Source: Alphaproteobacteria bacterium (lineage in GTDB: Bacteria > Pseudomonadota > Alphaproteobacteria > UBA7879). From it: a stretch of 64,000 bases of DNA. How positions within the stretch are numbered: position 1 is the stretch's first letter; each line of letters begins with the position of its first letter. A model generated the notes under the pieces. The model did no database searches, had not been told where the DNA came from, and saw only the letters and a program-made list of their open reading frames with translations. Shown in pieces: positions 44,612 to 52,465 of the stretch. A program made the translations under genes and the position numbers. Location of the stretch: the NCBI GenBank assembly GCA_002869105.1, contig PKTP01000010.1, forward strand, positions 160,711-224,710, in the 5' to 3' direction.

Positions 44612-45262
44612 GTGAAATCTGTTTTACCTATTTTTATTGTTGCTATTCTTTTGATGCCCGGCTGTGCGCGTCGAATTTCACAAAATTATTACTCTTCGGC
44701 CTCCGTTGGTGAAGCTGCACACACATACAAAGGCACAATCATTAGTGCCCGTAAAATTGAGGTTGGTGAAGCAGAGCGTCTTCAGGACAACACAACCGGT
44801 ATGGCTGTGGGTGGCATTGCGGGGGGTGTTGCAGGCTCACAAATTGGTAAAGGATCTGGGAGTGTCTTAGCTGCCGCCGGTGGTGCGCTTTTAGGTGGAC
44901 TTGCTGGCTCTTATGCACAAGATGAGCTCTCAAGACAATCAGGTGTGGAATATTCTGTTCAGCTGACCAATGGTCAAATCATGACAGTTGTTCAAGGGGA
45001 TGAAGAGGTTTATCAACCGGGTCAAGCTGTGCTGGTGATTGTATCCAAAAAAGGTCGATCACGAATTGTGCCGGATCAAACAGCGGGCCGAGGTGACTAT
45101 CACAAAATAATCAATATGCAGGCGTTCCCGTTGCAACAACGCAGCGCTCTCCTACTAAACGCGTTCAACAACCGTCTAAAAAAGCAGGGGGCAAGAATAA
45201 AGACATTCTATGTGCCCCAAGAAGGCGTCAAGTATGTTAACGTAACAGTTGATGAAGAATAG
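44612..45262 (+). CDS. SlyB-like outer-membrane lipoprotein (glycine-zipper)
   Basis: The 216-residue lipoprotein starts at GTG 44612 behind AGGAG. The lipobox is LMPGC at position 14-18. A glycine-zipper helix pair follows (VGGIAGGVAGSQIGKGSG and ALLGGLAGSYAQDE), as in SlyB/Pcp and the rickettsial 17-kDa antigen family, then SVQLTNGQIMTVVQGDE. The last 60 residues are unlike the short relatives. The protein is expected in the outer membrane, perhaps linked to stress or wall anchoring. Confidence 0.85.
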   Translation: MKSVLPIFIVAILLMPGCARRISQNYYSSASVGEAAHTYKGTIISARKIEVGEAERLQDNTTGMAVGGIAGGVAGSQIGKGSGSVLAAAGGALLGGLAGSYAQDELSRQSGVEYSVQLTNGQIMTVVQGDEEVYQPGQAVLVIVSKKGRSRIVPDQTAGRGDYHKIINMQAFPLQQRSALLLNAFNNRLKKQGARIKTFYVPQEGVKYVNVTVDEE

Positions 45263-45274
45263 GAAGGAAAAATT

Positions 45275-45592
45275 ATGTCTCTTGAAAAAGTAACAGATAC
45301 CACTTTTGACGAAATCGTTCTAAAAAGTTCAACGCCTACTGTTGTGGACTTTTGGGCAGAATGGTGTGGACCTTGCCGCGCTTTAATGCCGGTTCTTGAA
45401 GAGGCATCTGCTGAACTGGGTTCGGATGCTCAGATTGTTAAATTAAACATTGATGAAAACCCTGAGAAAGCCGGTCAATACGGTGTGCGGGGTATTCCTA
45501 CATTGATGTTGTTCAAAAACGGTGAGCTTGTCCAAACGCATGTGGGCAGTATGCCTAAATCAAAAATTATCGAGTGGGTTAAATCTTCTTGA
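45275..45592 (+). CDS. trxA: Thioredoxin
   Basis: The 105-residue protein has the active site WAEWCGPCRAL, the cis-Pro region VRGIPTLMLFKNGE and the usual N-terminal strand TDTTFDEIVLKSSTPTVVDFW (in parts). It is a general disulfide reductant. A ribosome site AGGAAGG lies before the ATG, 12 bases after the preceding lipoprotein stop. Confidence 0.97.
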   Translation: MSLEKVTDTTFDEIVLKSSTPTVVDFWAEWCGPCRALMPVLEEASAELGSDAQIVKLNIDENPEKAGQYGVRGIPTLMLFKNGELVQTHVGSMPKSKIIEWVKSS

Positions 45593-45607
45593 AGAAATAA
45601 ATCTCTC

Positions 45608-45650
45608 AGTGCTTGAAAGAGGTCATTGCTCTTTTGACCATTTCAGCACT
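45608..45650 (+). other. Long hairpin between trxA and ssrA
   Basis: AGTGCTTGAAA and TTTCAGCACT enclose an inner stem GGTCA/TGACC. No T-run follows, so it does not look like an intrinsic terminator. It might stabilise the trxA mRNA or mark an unrecognised RNA element. Confidence 0.35.
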
Positions 45651-45699
45651 CTCATCTCTGACATCAACTTTATTATTAAGGGATGAAGCTTGAAGATGC

Positions 45700-45728
45700 T
45701 TGATTCTTCTTTATTTAATCACTATATT
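45700..45728 (+). promoter_or_regulatory. Probable promoter of ssrA
   Basis: TTGATT (45700-45705), 17 bases, TATATT (45723-45728), just ahead of the acceptor half of the tmRNA gene. Confidence 0.5.
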
Positions 45729-45737
45729 ATAAACGTT

Positions 45738-46062
45738 AACGTTTGTTGACTATGACGATAAACGGCTTGTGAAATAAGCGATATGGACCCGGGGGCGGTA
45801 CCCGGCATCTCCACCAAAAATGAGGGGGATGAAACAGGATCGACATGCGTGGTAAAGATAAGTTTTTCGTTCGGCAAGTACCACCGTTATCGGACTATTG
45901 TTATAAGTGCTAACAAAAACAATGGTCGCCGTGGACCCGCTAACGCGAATGTCAATGTTGCTAACTGCAACAGACAAGGTGCACGTAGGCAAGCACGTAA
46001 CGCTGCTTAAAGAAAACAAGTAAGCGCGGTTTGAAGGGCACCGGGCAACAGAAGCCCTTCAT
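45738..46062 (+). ncRNA. ssrA: Circularly permuted two-piece transfer-messenger RNA (alpha-tmRNA)
   Basis: The tRNA-like 3' half precedes the 5' half. The T arm CCGGG/CCCGG around the loop GGCGGTA and the end CATCTCCACCA lie near 45789-45815. The 5' end GGGGATGAAACAGGATCGAC begins near 45824 and pairs with CATCTCC to form the acceptor stem. GTGGTA (45849-45854) pairs with TACCAC (45879-45884) as pseudoknot 1. The tag frame runs from the GCT resume codon at 45909 to TAA at 46008-46010, 33 codons starting ANKNN and ending RNAA. A GAAGGGC/GCCCTTC hairpin follows. Processing should remove the intervening piece to give two RNAs. The tag is unusually long and basic. End points are approximate. Confidence 0.93.
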
Positions 46063-46087
46063 TCTTTAATGAAGGTTGGGGCAAATT

Positions 46088-46519
46088 ATGTATTTAGAAT
46101 ACGAAAAACTGTGTGAAAAAGGCCTTTTGCACACCGTTCAGCTGATAATGGAGCAAGTTCAAAAGCAAGGGCTTAAAGAACCCCCCCATTTTTATATCAC
46201 TTTTGCAACAACCCATCCGACTGTTCAGATGCCCCCTTACCTGATGGATGAATATCCTGAAGAGATGACGATTGTTTTACAGCACCAATTTTCCAATCTT
46301 AAGGTTTATGACCATCTTTTTAGTGTTGATCTAAGCTTCAATGAGCAAGAAGAAAATATCGTTATTCCCTTTTCAAGCCTGATCAGTTTTTCGGATCCAT
46401 CAGAAAATTTTGTTTTAGAATTCACCCCGGAATTAAAGACGTCTTCTGACCCCAAAAGTGAAACGTCTGAAAGCCAAAAAGAGAAAGTTATCTCTTTGGA
46501 TCATTTCCGTAAGAAGTAA
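46088..46519 (+). CDS. sspB: ClpXP adaptor SspB, alpha-type
   Basis: The 143-residue protein has the SspB fold signatures PPHFYITFATTHPTVQMPPYLMDEYPEEMTIVLQHQFSNL and FSVDLSFNEQEENIVIPFSSLISFSDPS (shown as landmarks), followed by a Ser/Glu-rich linker and a short basic tail ending ISLDHFRKK, the likely ClpX-docking part. It hands ssrA-tagged proteins to ClpXP. It starts 26 bases after the tmRNA; sspB next to ssrA is known in alphaproteobacteria. The ATG at 46088 is preferred over TTG 46076. Confidence 0.93.
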   Translation: MYLEYEKLCEKGLLHTVQLIMEQVQKQGLKEPPHFYITFATTHPTVQMPPYLMDEYPEEMTIVLQHQFSNLKVYDHLFSVDLSFNEQEENIVIPFSSLISFSDPSENFVLEFTPELKTSSDPKSETSESQKEKVISLDHFRKK

Positions 46520-46560
46520 TTTAGCACCCCTTTTTTTCCAATATCTGAGGTCAAGAAAAA

Positions 46561-47082
46561 ATGGCAATCGTTGTTTTTGACAGTAGTCGACCCAAAGGAA
46601 ATACGAGGGCTCTTGTTGATCGGGTTTTCTCAAAAACTCCCATTGAGGTGATTGACCTCACCCAATGCCATATTCATGATTTTGACTATCAAAATCGTCA
46701 TGAGAATGATGACTTTATTCCTGTGATGAAAAAGGTCATTCAACATCAGGATATTATATTGGCCACGCCTATTTATTGGTATGGCCCAAGTGCATCAATG
46801 AAGAGGTTCATTGATCGGTTCAGTGATTTACTCTCAACAAAAAAAGAGATGGGAAGAACCCTTATGGGAAAAACCCTACACGTTTTATCAACGTACCTTG
46901 AACCGCAGCGTGGAAAGGAAGGGTTTGAGGAGTATTTCGAGAAGATTGCCTGGTATCTTGGAATGAATTATGGCCATAGACTGATCTATCGAATGGAAGC
47001 TGATGGAAAAGAAAAGGATGAACAGGAGGATGCGGTTGAGGCCTTTAAGGAAACTTGGAAGAACGAGTCTTCGCAGGACTGA
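46561..47082 (+). CDS. Flavodoxin-fold NAD(P)H-dependent oxidoreductase
   Basis: The 173-residue protein has the FMN-binding loop DSSRPKGNTRALVD and ATPIYWYGPSASMKRFIDRF, the signatures of the NADPH-dependent FMN reductase/flavodoxin-like family. It probably reduces quinones or FMN. It is 41 bases downstream of sspB. Confidence 0.88.
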   Translation: MAIVVFDSSRPKGNTRALVDRVFSKTPIEVIDLTQCHIHDFDYQNRHENDDFIPVMKKVIQHQDIILATPIYWYGPSASMKRFIDRFSDLLSTKKEMGRTLMGKTLHVLSTYLEPQRGKEGFEEYFEKIAWYLGMNYGHRLIYRMEADGKEKDEQEDAVEAFKETWKNESSQD

Positions 47083-47397
47083 TGATAATTATCCCCTCAT
47101 TCATGCAACAAGGTCAGTGGATTTTGATACTAAATCGATAGTGCGCTTTGATCTTGAATATTTTGAGCGTTTGTTAGAATGATTCAACACATAACTAAAT
47201 TATTTATAAAATCTATCTAAATTCTATCTCGTAACTTAAATTAGCCAGCTAAGTATCTACAAGAAGCGATGATCAAAAGTTATCATCGACAAAACAAACA
47301 AATTTGGGTAAATTCCGAGCATATTAACAAATACACTTCGCAAGAAGTTGGGCTTGATGTGGGTGGTAAAGAAATTATATATCCATATACATAAACA
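47083..47397. other. Non-coding gap at the edge of the surface-glycan region, with gene debris
   Basis: A 315-base gap. On the plus strand a short frame at 47269-47394 could encode 41 residues (MIKSYHRQNKQIWVNSEHIN and onwards, ending IIYPYT), and near 47141-47182 another stretch reads DTKSIVRFDLEYFERLLE. Both have protein-like composition but no start signal or family, so they look like remains of a lost gene. No terminator or repeat was seen. Confidence 0.4.
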
Positions 47398-49248
47398 ATG
47401 AAAAATACACATTACTTTCCTCAAATTGATGGCCTCAGAGCTCTAGCTGTTCTCTCTGTCATTCTCTTTCATATAAATCCACGGTGGCTCCCAGGAGGAT
47501 TTATTGGTGTCGATATTTTCTTTGTCATTTCTGGGTTTCTCATTACCCGCATTATTTTAACAGAACTTAATGAGGGCTCTTTTAAGTTTAAAATTTTTTA
47601 TATGCGGAGGATGCGCCGTATTTTGCCAGCCCTCTATACCGTTCTTATTACGACATTGATTGTTGGGTATCTTCTTTTTCTTCCACAAGATATTCGTGCT
47701 CTTAACAGATCCGCCCTTAAAACACTTATGTTTTGGGCGAACTATTATTTTGCAGGATATTATGATTACTTTGGACCCGCAGCACATGAGCTTCCTTTGC
47801 TTCATATGTGGTCCTTGGCAGTTGAGGAGCAGTTTTACTTTATAGTGCCTCTTGGGCTGTATGCATTGAGTTTTATAAAATGCATGAGGTTAAGAGCTTT
47901 AATAATTTTAGGGATCATTTTATCCTTTTTATCAGGGGAGATTTTTCTTCAGTTTAATTACAAAACAACCTGGGTATACTACTCTTTAGCTACTAGAGCT
48001 GGTCAGTTGCTAATGGGATCTCTTCTGGCGGATCAATATCTTAAAAAGTCTAGAATAATATATTCTTCATTTTTAAGTGATTGGGGAGGGTATGTTGGAT
48101 TAGCTATTATTTTTGGGTGTTTTTACTTTTTATCTGAGAATAGTTCATATCCAGGGCTTAGGGCTTTCCTACCAACTGTGGGCGCATATTTAGTTTTGCT
48201 CGGCGCTACAGTTGAAAAACCTAAAAATAATTGGCTTTTAGAGAATTCGGTATGTAGGAAAATTGGTCAAATGTCTTACTCTCTTTATCTTTGGCATTGG
48301 CCCATTTTGGCCTATATGCGATATGTATATGGAGAGAAAAACCTCCCTTTTAAGTGGATTGTGATTGCCTTTTTTTTAACCTTTTCTTTTGCTCTTCTTT
48401 CTTGGCGATTTGTTGAAAAACCTTTTCGATATAAAAAATGGTCCTTTAAGAGCTCGCTCTTATTATTTTTCATTCTCCCTTCAATGTTTATTTTCACAGT
48501 AACGCTCATTTCAAAATACATAGGTTTGACAAAAAACAATCTTTCGCTTGAACTTACAAGTTATGGAGGGCCTGAATTGTGTCATGGGGTGATCCATAAA
48601 AGTTGCACTCGGGGGGATCTTACAAAGAAGCCCAAAGCTCTTTTGATTGGAGATTCTCACGCAGCTCATCTCAATTATTTTTTCGATGAACTGGGAAAGA
48701 GGTGCGGCTTTAGTATCGATGTGGTGACAGGCAGTAGTTGTTCACCTATCTTTGGCTATGATGAAAATGTTCTCCATGAATCTGCACGAGAGTCATGTCG
48801 AATTGTAAAAAAGTACATTGAGGAGAATTATAAAAGATATGATGTGATTTTGATTGGGTCAAATTGGACATATCATCTTGGTTTGAGCGGCCTAGATGAA
48901 GTGGACCTAAATTATCTTACAAAATTAAAAAAAATGTTAAAAAGGCTTATCAGAGAGAGAAAAAGTGTAATGTTGATTGCACAAGCTCCGTTGCTTAAAA
49001 CCCATATATTCAGGGGAATGAAATTTAAAAAACTTGGATTGCCAGTAAGAGTTGGAGAAAATTTGAGCTATGAAAAAGCCAATGAAAAAATAAAGAACTT
49101 ATCTAGAGAGTTTGAGAATATTCAATGGATGGATATTTCGAAGCCAGTAAAAGATAATTTCTTTTTTGGGGAGAATCCCATATATATGGATAATCAACAT
49201 CTAAACAAATTTGGCTCCGCACAACTTGGAAAAAAAATCCTTCTTTGA
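47398..49248 (+). CDS. O-acyltransferase, OafA/YrhL type, with C-terminal SGNH domain
   Basis: A 616-residue protein with an N-terminal acyltransferase-3 membrane domain of about 10 helices (HYFPQIDGLRALAVLSVILFH, GVDIFFVISGFLIT, RMRRILPALY, WSLAVEEQFYFI) and a C-terminal SGNH hydrolase-like domain (LLIGDSHAAHL, with DNQHLNKFGS at the end). It adds acetyl or other acyl groups to surface polysaccharide or LPS from the periplasmic side. It opens the glycan region and is on the opposite strand to the main operon. Confidence 0.92.
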   Translation: MKNTHYFPQIDGLRALAVLSVILFHINPRWLPGGFIGVDIFFVISGFLITRIILTELNEGSFKFKIFYMRRMRRILPALYTVLITTLIVGYLLFLPQDIRALNRSALKTLMFWANYYFAGYYDYFGPAAHELPLLHMWSLAVEEQFYFIVPLGLYALSFIKCMRLRALIILGIILSFLSGEIFLQFNYKTTWVYYSLATRAGQLLMGSLLADQYLKKSRIIYSSFLSDWGGYVGLAIIFGCFYFLSENSSYPGLRAFLPTVGAYLVLLGATVEKPKNNWLLENSVCRKIGQMSYSLYLWHWPILAYMRYVYGEKNLPFKWIVIAFFLTFSFALLSWRFVEKPFRYKKWSFKSSLLLFFILPSMFIFTVTLISKYIGLTKNNLSLELTSYGGPELCHGVIHKSCTRGDLTKKPKALLIGDSHAAHLNYFFDELGKRCGFSIDVVTGSSCSPIFGYDENVLHESARESCRIVKKYIEENYKRYDVILIGSNWTYHLGLSGLDEVDLNYLTKLKKMLKRLIRERKSVMLIAQAPLLKTHIFRGMKFKKLGLPVRVGENLSYEKANEKIKNLSREFENIQWMDISKPVKDNFFFGENPIYMDNQHLNKFGSAQLGKKILL

Positions 49249-49326
49249 TCGGCGTCGCTGTTTTCATTGACTTATTTTTAAATTTTATTAAGATTTTTAA
49301 TGCACAAATAAAACAAAAAGCGACAA

Positions 49327-49899
49327 ATGATTCCGCAACATAATCTAAAAAAAAATTCTCAAAATCTCTTTTGGACAACACATTCATTATTTGAACCGTT
49401 GTATGGGTCAACAGCAGATACCAATACCCGAGCCACTGAAAGAGAGATAGAAAAATCTGGTATTTTTCCGGGATATCTTAAAGAAGCTCAAGTGACAGAT
49501 TACTTGGGACGTCTTGCAAAAAAACTGGTTTTATTTTCTGTTGTTAATAAACAAAAAGTTAAAAGACATTTGGTCTTATTTGCACAATTAAAAAAAATTG
49601 ACAACAAACAATCAATTCTGCTTCTTCATGATGGGCGATTAAGGCGGCGATGGGCATTTTTAGAAAATGATAGCCTTATAGATGACCTTAAAAAGTGCCT
49701 CCAAATCCTTGTAGCTCAAGAGCAAAGGAATATCACTTTAATTCCTTCAGGTGAAGTTGTTAAATGGTTGTGTGAAATATCTAAGGATGCCGGGAGTTCA
49801 ATTCTAGAAAGTTTTGATGAATTCAAATTGGATGCCCCTTTTGAAATTTATCAGTCTTTTATTGATGATATTAGTCGCTCAACCCTTTATTCACTCTAG
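49327..49899 (+). CDS. Unknown 190-residue protein in the surface-glycan region
   Basis: A soluble, charged 190-residue protein without signal or membrane helix. It has a start codon without a clear ribosome site. The central part (LVLFAQLKKIDNKQSILLLHDGRLRRRWAFLEND) is alternating strand/turn, the C terminus helical and acidic. It lies between the acyltransferase and convergent wzx. No family recognised. Confidence 0.5.
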   Translation: MIPQHNLKKNSQNLFWTTHSLFEPLYGSTADTNTRATEREIEKSGIFPGYLKEAQVTDYLGRLAKKLVLFSVVNKQKVKRHLVLFAQLKKIDNKQSILLLHDGRLRRRWAFLENDSLIDDLKKCLQILVAQEQRNITLIPSGEVVKWLCEISKDAGSSILESFDEFKLDAPFEIYQSFIDDISRSTLYSL

Positions 49900-49950
49900 C
49901 TTTATAAACCTTTTTTTGAGCTTATGCTAGTCTAGACCCATCTATTATAA

Positions 49951-51390
49951 CTAACATTTTTTTCTTCTTAAGCTTTGATTAAGGAAGCACACATATAAAA
50001 TAGAAACTAAAGCCAATTTTTCTATAAAACTAGAAAAAAAACAATAAGTAAAACAAACAAGGATAGCTAAGAATAATATTAGAACAGCAGAGGGTTTTAT
50101 TTTTTTGAAAAAAAGTTTCAAAGATACATCACTAATTTTGAAAGCATTATATACATATGTAATATGATAAGCTGAATTTAGCAGCATTAAGCAGTAAATA
50201 ATAACACTGTTATTAAACTTAAATTTTACCAAATAAAAAATAAATATAACAGTAACTGTGTCAAAAAAAATCTGAATTAAGAATGAAATTTTTTGTTTTT
50301 TTGCCACATCAAATATTCTTCCGGTCCAACTGGAAAATAAAAAAAGAAAAAGTGCCGGAGATAATATTGAAGCATAATGCCCAGCTTGAGACCACTTTTC
50401 TCCTAAAAAAAACTTGAACAACTCCTCTCCTTCAAGAAATAAAAACAGAACTGGAATCCAAGCTAGTTTAAAAATAAAAACAGAGGTATTTATTATTTTT
50501 TCTGAAAAACAAGGGCTCCCAAGGTGTTCTGCGGATTCTTTATGTATAACTGAGCTTAACGAAGACGATATGAAATAGATGGGAGCATTAAAAACTGTCT
50601 TTATAAGAGCTAAATAACCTGACGTTTGAAAATCTCCAAAATAGGCAAACAAAAGAATGGCTGAATCCCTAGAGAAAAGGCCAATTAAACTATATGGGGT
50701 ATTAAAAAAAATATATCTCCAATTTTCTCGTAGAAGTCTTTTAAATAATGAGAAGTATCTAAAAAGGAACTTTGTTTTTATTTTGGATAATTCTTTTATG
50801 TTTAACTTCCAGTGTTTTTGAATCAAAAAGATGACGAGGGTAGCAGAAAAATAACCAAAAAACCTGGAAAAATAAAGAGAGGAAGAACAATGAGTTAAGT
50901 AGCTTAGTGTGAGCATGCTCCCTAAAAAAAAGCTAGACTTTAATATAAGAAGCAGCCCAGAATAGAAAAATTTTTTTTGCCTTACTAAATAAGCAGTCAA
51001 CACATGAGAAAATGAAATAATCACCCCAGCTGTGGGTAAGAGCACATACTCTATTTTTTCCTTAAATGAAAAAACGTAAAGAAAAGCAGAAAATGTGCTT
51101 AAAACCCACAAAGCGGCCACTTGAAAAATGAGACCTAAAATAAGGATGCGTGCTTTCTTATTAGATTTATTTGATACATAGGCTAAATCAAGTCGTAGAG
51201 TAAATAATACAGAGACTATGCTTGAAAGACTTACAACTAATGTAAAAATGCCATAGTCCTTGGGAAGGTAGTGTTTGATGATGTAAAAGTGAGCGCCATA
51301 AAGAAAAGCTTGATATAGAACATTAGAGAAAAACAGCTTCCCAATATTTTGGCTGAACTCAGATTTTTTATTTAGAAAGGATTGAATCAT
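49951..51390 (-). CDS. Wzx-like O-antigen/polysaccharide flippase
   Basis: The 479-residue, strongly A+T-rich gene codes for about 12-14 membrane helices separated by short basic loops, with the N-terminal FSQNIGKLFFSNVLYQAF and the Tyr/Phe-rich transporter composition typical of the polysaccharide transporter (PST/MOP) family. It would move lipid-linked repeat units to the periplasm. It is the last gene of the glycan operon and overlaps the preceding glycosyltransferase by 23 bases. Confidence 0.82.
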   Translation of the reverse strand: MIQSFLNKKSEFSQNIGKLFFSNVLYQAFLYGAHFYIIKHYLPKDYGIFTLVVSLSSIVSVLFTLRLDLAYVSNKSNKKARILILGLIFQVAALWVLSTFSAFLYVFSFKEKIEYVLLPTAGVIISFSHVLTAYLVRQKKFFYSGLLLILKSSFFLGSMLTLSYLTHCSSSLYFSRFFGYFSATLVIFLIQKHWKLNIKELSKIKTKFLFRYFSLFKRLLRENWRYIFFNTPYSLIGLFSRDSAILLFAYFGDFQTSGYLALIKTVFNAPIYFISSSLSSVIHKESAEHLGSPCFSEKIINTSVFIFKLAWIPVLFLFLEGEELFKFFLGEKWSQAGHYASILSPALFLFLFSSWTGRIFDVAKKQKISFLIQIFFDTVTVIFIFYLVKFKFNNSVIIYCLMLLNSAYHITYVYNAFKISDVSLKLFFKKIKPSAVLILFLAILVCFTYCFFSSFIEKLALVSILYVCFLNQSLRRKKC

Positions 51391-52465
51391 AGAGATCTAA
51401 TAGCTTTTTGAGCTCATTGTTCCAATTTAATTCTTTTTCTACGGCATGCCTTCCTTTCATTCCCATTTCTGAAAGTTTTTTGGGATCAGATAGCATTTCT
51501 TTAAGTTTCTTATTAACTTCCTTTGAGGATGTAGGGTCTACAAATTCTATGCCGCCATAAGGACCATAAAACTCTTTCCAATAAGAAAAATCTGAAGCTA
51601 AAACGGGTAGTCCTCTCTCCCAGTATTCAAGTATTTTATTTGGTAGCGCCCTGGTATGATTTGGTAAATCGTGGAGCAAGCAAAGGCCTAGACTTGATTT
51701 ATGGAAATATGCATATTTTTTATCGTTATAAAGAGATGGTAAATATTCTACATTTTTCCAATTTTTTTCTTTTTCTAAAACTTTTAGAAGAGATTCAGGA
51801 TAGGCTGGTCCAATTAAAATAAGCTGCATGACTTCTGCATCAATGGATTGTACCATTTCAAGGGCCCCGCGATCTTTTGTAATTCCACCTATATACAAAA
51901 TATGATTTTTCTCTTTGTATGGTTTTTCTAGTTTTCTTACTATAGGGTAGTTATTAATACATATTTTTTTGGTTTTAGGAGAAATTTTGAAAAACCTTGC
52001 TAAAATATAAGGAGTAGCTGTCACTATACCATCAAAAAATTCAGATGAAAATTTTTCAAATCTATCAAAAATAGAAGATAATGGCCTTCTTATAATTTTT
52101 GGCAACCACTGTTTGTGAAGCATTTGACTTGATACGTCTTCATGAACGTCGTATATAACTTTTTTTCTAAATAATTTTAGCATCAATCCCATTGCTATAA
52201 GCTCAGGGTCATGAAAATGATAAATGTCAGATTTTATGTGAATCGCTTTAAAAAAAGCAAGACAGGGCTTGAAAATGATCCTTAAAAATCTATTTTTTAT
52301 TTCAGGTAACGGAATAATATTTACCCCATCAATTTGAGTTGCTATATTATGGGTTACAATTAAATTTACCTTGTAACCCGAATCAATCAATGAACCACAC
52401 ATCTTTTTAAAGATGCGTGTGTCATAAATGGGGTGAACGGTGGTTATATGAGTTATGGTTCTCAT
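51368..52465 (-). CDS. Glycosyltransferase family 4
   Basis: About 365 residues from the ATG at 52465 (MRTITHITTVHPIYDTRIF). GT4 features are IYHFHDPELIAMG, VIYDVHEDVSSQ, ILYIGGITKDRGALEMVQSI and the C-terminal E-x7-E region (ALPNKILEYWERGLPVLASDFSYW). GT-B fold, retaining, cytoplasmic or membrane-associated. It is expected to extend the lipid-linked glycan. It overlaps the Wzy-like gene by 44 bases. Confidence 0.86.
   Translation of the reverse strand: MRTITHITTVHPIYDTRIFKKMCGSLIDSGYKVNLIVTHNIATQIDGVNIIPLPEIKNRFLRIIFKPCLAFFKAIHIKSDIYHFHDPELIAMGLMLKLFRKKVIYDVHEDVSSQMLHKQWLPKIIRRPLSSIFDRFEKFSSEFFDGIVTATPYILARFFKISPKTKKICINNYPIVRKLEKPYKEKNHILYIGGITKDRGALEMVQSIDAEVMQLILIGPAYPESLLKVLEKEKNWKNVEYLPSLYNDKKYAYFHKSSLGLCLLHDLPNHTRALPNKILEYWERGLPVLASDFSYWKEFYGPYGGIEFVDPTSSKEVNKKLKEMLSDPKKLSEMGMKGRHAVEKELNWNNELKKLLDLYDSILSK

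Noticed and set aside
45783..46019. Open frames over the tmRNA gene on both strands
   Set aside because: They follow the RNA gene: acceptor stem, permuted halves and tag frame explain the sequence, so they are not separate proteins.
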